Part shown: one piece after another, positions 42,824 through 44,795 of the stretch
How the letters are laid out: each line of letters begins with the position of its first letter
Position numbering within the stretch: the stretch's first letter is position 1
Assembly: GCF_000760595.1 (NCBI RefSeq)
Contig: NZ_BBNM01000018.1
Coordinates: forward strand, 1 to 44,795
Reading direction: 5' to 3'
DNA: 44,795 bases
DNA from: Acinetobacter soli
Lineage (GTDB): Bacteria > Pseudomonadota > Gammaproteobacteria > Pseudomonadales > Moraxellaceae
Program-made: the position numbers and the translations under genes
The notes under the pieces: model-generated
Seen by the model: only the letters and a program-made list of their open reading frames with translations
Databases searched by the model: none
Told to the model about the DNA's origin: nothing

Positions 42824-42848
42824 GAAGAAGCCCGACATAGGCTTCTTC
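42824..42848 (+). terminator. hairpin after transglycosylase gene
   Basis: GAAGAAGCC and GGCTTCTTC form a 9-bp stem with a CGACATA loop, followed by CTTCTT on the plus strand. It lies in the convergent gap between the transglycosylase gene and cysK. Confidence 0.6.
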
Positions 42849-42858
42849 CTTCTTGATA

Positions 42859-43857
42859 TTACTCGTCAAACATGCCTTCAAAAAGTACAGAAGACAAATA
42901 ACGCTCACCCGCATCAGGTAAAATTACGACTATTGTTTTTCCAGCATTTTCTGATCTTTCAGCAATTTTTGCTGCTGCAGCCAATGCTGCACCACATGAT
43001 ATCCCCACCAGAATCCCTTCTTGAGTTGCGCACTTGCGTGCCCACTCAATCGCTTCTGCACTCTCGACCGTGATCACTTCATCGACTATGTCTAAATCTA
43101 GATTTTTTGGAATGAAGTTCGCTCCAATTCCCTGAATTTTATGAGGAGCTGGAGTGATGGCTTCACCACGTTTGGTTTGAGAGATAATTGGAGATTCTGC
43201 CGGCTCAACTGCAACCGAATAGATCGGTTTGTTTTGTATTTTTTCAAAATAATGCGAAATACCTGAAATCGTACCACCAGTTCCTACACCAGCTACCAGA
43301 ATATCCACTTGACCTTGCGTGGCTTCCCAAATTTCAGGCCCGGTCGTTTCTTCATGAATTTTCGGATTTGCAGGATTTTCAAATTGCTGAGGTAAAAAAT
43401 AGAGCTCAGGTTGCTCGGTTGCCAGTCTGACAGCTTCATCGACAGCACCTTTCATACCTTTCGCTGGCTCTGTCAAAACCAGATTCGCACCAAAGGCTTT
43501 CAGCACTTTACGACGCTCAAGACTCATACTTGCAGGCATTGTGAGTGTAATTGGATAACCTTTTGCAGCGGCCACAAATGCCAATGCGATACCAGTATTT
43601 CCACTTGTTGGCTCCACAATGTGCATGCCCGGCTTAAGCACACCACGCTTTTCAGCATCGGCAATCAGTGCAGCACCGATACGACATTTCACAGAAAATG
43701 CAGGATTACGGCTTTCTACCTTTGCCAACACGGTTGCACCCGTTTGAATAATACGGTTAATTCGTACTAAGGGCGTATTACCAATGGCATCAGCATTATT
43801 CGCATAAACTGCAACACCACGATTTTCAGGCGTTTTGAAGTGTGGATCGGTAGACAT
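42859..43857 (-). CDS. cysK: cysteine synthase A
   Basis: This 332-residue PLP enzyme has the Schiff-base lysine Lys57 in [11 protein letters not shown], then [13 protein letters not shown] and the PLP phosphate loop [10 protein letters not shown]. It makes cysteine from O-acetylserine and sulfide. The ATG at MSTDPHFK has AAGGA 5 bases upstream; a longer start is unsupported. CysK rather than CysM is chosen from the SVKCRIG motif and length. Its sulfide supply could connect with the sulfur operon at 23100-25172, but the two are not linked. Confidence 0.92.
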   Translation of the reverse strand: MSTDPHFKTPENRGVAVYANNADAIGNTPLVRINRIIQTGATVLAKVESRNPAFSVKCRIGAALIADAEKRGVLKPGMHIVEPTSGNTGIALAFVAAAKGYPITLTMPASMSLERRKVLKAFGANLVLTEPAKGMKGAVDEAVRLATEQPELYFLPQQFENPANPKIHEETTGPEIWEATQGQVDILVAGVGTGGTISGISHYFEKIQNKPIYSVAVEPAESPIISQTKRGEAITPAPHKIQGIGANFIPKNLDLDIVDEVITVESAEAIEWARKCATQEGILVGISCGAALAAAAKIAERSENAGKTIVVILPDAGERYLSSVLFEGMFDE

Positions 43858-43945
43858 AACTATCCTTATTAGCGTTGGAATGATTCTCATGCATTATTCA
43901 GAATCAAAATAAGCCTGTCAAATCTCATCATAAAATCTGATTCAT

Positions 43946-44482
43946 TTACCAAAGTTCACCTTCTCTCCAGTCTGTACACAGAAGCTGATGTTGTGACTTG
44001 AGATATGCCTCAATCTCATTATTCAATGGATAAAGTAAAATCTCGACGTCTTCAGTTTGGTACAACGACTGCCCATTTTGAACGTATAGATTACCTTTCC
44101 ATGGTAACCAACCTAGTTTTTTATAAAACTCATCGTCTTCAGGCTGTAAAGCTACAAGAGGATACTGATTCAGAGTTAAATAATGGATTAAATACTTAAG
44201 TAACTGCGATGCATAGCCTTTACCCCGCATACTCAAATCGGTAGTGACATACTCAACATATGCCGTTTCAATATTCTGAAGCGTATTTACAGTGAAGTTT
44301 CTTTTTGTCCATAAAGCATGTGACACAATCACATTATCTACTGATCCAATAACATGCACAGCATTTTGCATAAATGCATATTGGCTCCAAGGATCTTCAT
44401 CAAAAGCCTCAAAACATAATTTTGCGATTTGCTCTCTTTGATTATGCGTTAAATCGCTCGCGCTTATTACCTTAAACTGCAC
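43946..44482 (-). CDS. GNAT N-acetyltransferase
   Basis: This protein of 178 residues starts from a GTG with GGAGG 8 bases upstream; an ATG seven codons earlier overlaps that ribosome site. The acetyl-CoA loop reads MRGKGYAS (85-92). The C-terminal half contains EFYKKLGWLPWKG and resembles the layout of aminoglycoside 2'-N-acetyltransferases. Substrate unknown. It follows the rRNA operon on the same strand behind its terminator. Confidence 0.8.
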   Translation of the reverse strand: MQFKVISASDLTHNQREQIAKLCFEAFDEDPWSQYAFMQNAVHVIGSVDNVIVSHALWTKRNFTVNTLQNIETAYVEYVTTDLSMRGKGYASQLLKYLIHYLTLNQYPLVALQPEDDEFYKKLGWLPWKGNLYVQNGQSLYQTEDVEILLYPLNNEIEAYLKSQHQLLCTDWREGELW

Positions 44483-44606
44483 ACAAAATCCCTCCGTTTT
44501 CATTCATCATAACGTAAAGTGACCGATGGGCTGGGCAGATTTTGTATTTTCTAATTTGATATGCACTTTTTATTTATTTTCTATTTCTATTTCATTTAGG
44601 CATAAA

Positions 44607-44638
44607 AAAGCCCCCTTAACATTTGTTAAGGGGGCTTT
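44607..44638 (-). terminator. rRNA operon terminator
   Basis: A 14-bp perfect stem (AAAGCCCCCTTAAC / GTTAAGGGGGCTTT) with a 4-base loop is followed on the minus strand by TTTTTTATG. It lies just after the 5S rRNA gene. A classic Rho-independent terminator. Confidence 0.93.
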
Positions 44639-44649
44639 CGTATTTAAAA

Positions 44650-44763
44650 GCTGGCGATGACTTACTCTCACATGGCTAACGCCACACTACCATCAGCGCG
44701 AAGAGGTTTCACTTCTGAGTTCGGGAAGGGATCAGGTGGTTCACTCTTGCTATTGTCGCCAGC
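44650..44763 (-). rRNA. rrf: 5S ribosomal RNA
   Basis: On the minus strand the sequence contains CCGAACTCAGAAGTGAAA and GATGGTAGTGTGG, invariant blocks of bacterial 5S rRNA. The ends GCTGGCGA and TCGCCAGC pair as helix I. The length of about 114 bases fits. The rRNA operon, presumably with 23S upstream, continues past the right edge of the window. Confidence 0.95.
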
Positions 44764-44795
44764 AAACTGTTTATGGACATTTTCGGGTCTTATTC

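Noticed and set aside
1..44795. CRISPR arrays, insertion sequences, integrases and tRNA genes
   Set aside because: I saw no regularly spaced repeats, no transposase or integrase-like proteins, and no tRNA-like sequence. The rearranged dca order shows no mobile-element remains that I could identify.

Overview
The window reads as a chromosomal segment of an Acinetobacter species. It is AT-rich. It has the divergent pcaU/pcaI pair with its TGTTCGA operator, the DcaP porin and dca-type beta-oxidation genes, and a mannitol-1-phosphate dehydrogenase fused to a HAD phosphatase. It ends in a 5S rRNA gene (minus strand) with a strong terminator. I assign the genus from gene content only and cannot name the species.

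Bases 1-23000 are a catabolic island. A 3-oxoadipate CoA-transferase start (pcaI) and its IclR-type activator gene pcaU open the window. Next come a DmdC-like acyl-CoA dehydrogenase and a divergent PaaI-type thioesterase. A complete dca set for dicarboxylic acids follows as two divergent transcription units. The minus unit holds dcaA, two AAHS permeases, dcaI, dcaJ, the porin dcaP and another MFS permease. The plus unit holds dcaE, dcaH and dcaF. Together they cover uptake through porin and permeases, CoA activation, dehydrogenation, hydration, oxidation and thiolysis, with adipate to acetyl-CoA plus succinyl-CoA as the obvious model. Beyond this lie two parallel modules, each with an IclR regulator, a CaiB/BaiF CoA-transferase and an MFS permease. 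A family of 15-bp palindrome-like sites (TTTCG-N5-CGAAA and variants) occurs at the promoters of all these units and suggests one IclR-type regulon.

Bases 23100-27400 hold a sulfur operon (persulfide-dioxygenase-like MBL protein, two YeeE/YedE half-transporters, a DUF202 protein), a LysR regulator and a divergent cidAB/lrgAB pair. Bases 27400-31000 hold a cobalamin nucleotide-loop operon (2H phosphoesterase, cobU, cobT, cobC, cobS). mtlD, a MINPP-like lipoprotein phosphatase and ybaK follow.

Bases 35750-41600 are a six-gene plus-strand membrane-lipid cluster resembling E. coli ynbABCD with two added genes: CDP-alcohol phosphotransferase, hydrolase-methyltransferase fusion, PAP2-dual-specificity phosphatase fusion, small membrane protein, PlsC-type acyltransferase and CdsA-type cytidylyltransferase. 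To my knowledge its lipid product is not established, which makes it the best candidate for an undescribed system here, alongside the dicarboxylate regulon. The last 3 kb hold a DUF2007 protein, a lytic transglycosylase lipoprotein, cysK, a GNAT acetyltransferase and the 3' end of an rRNA operon.
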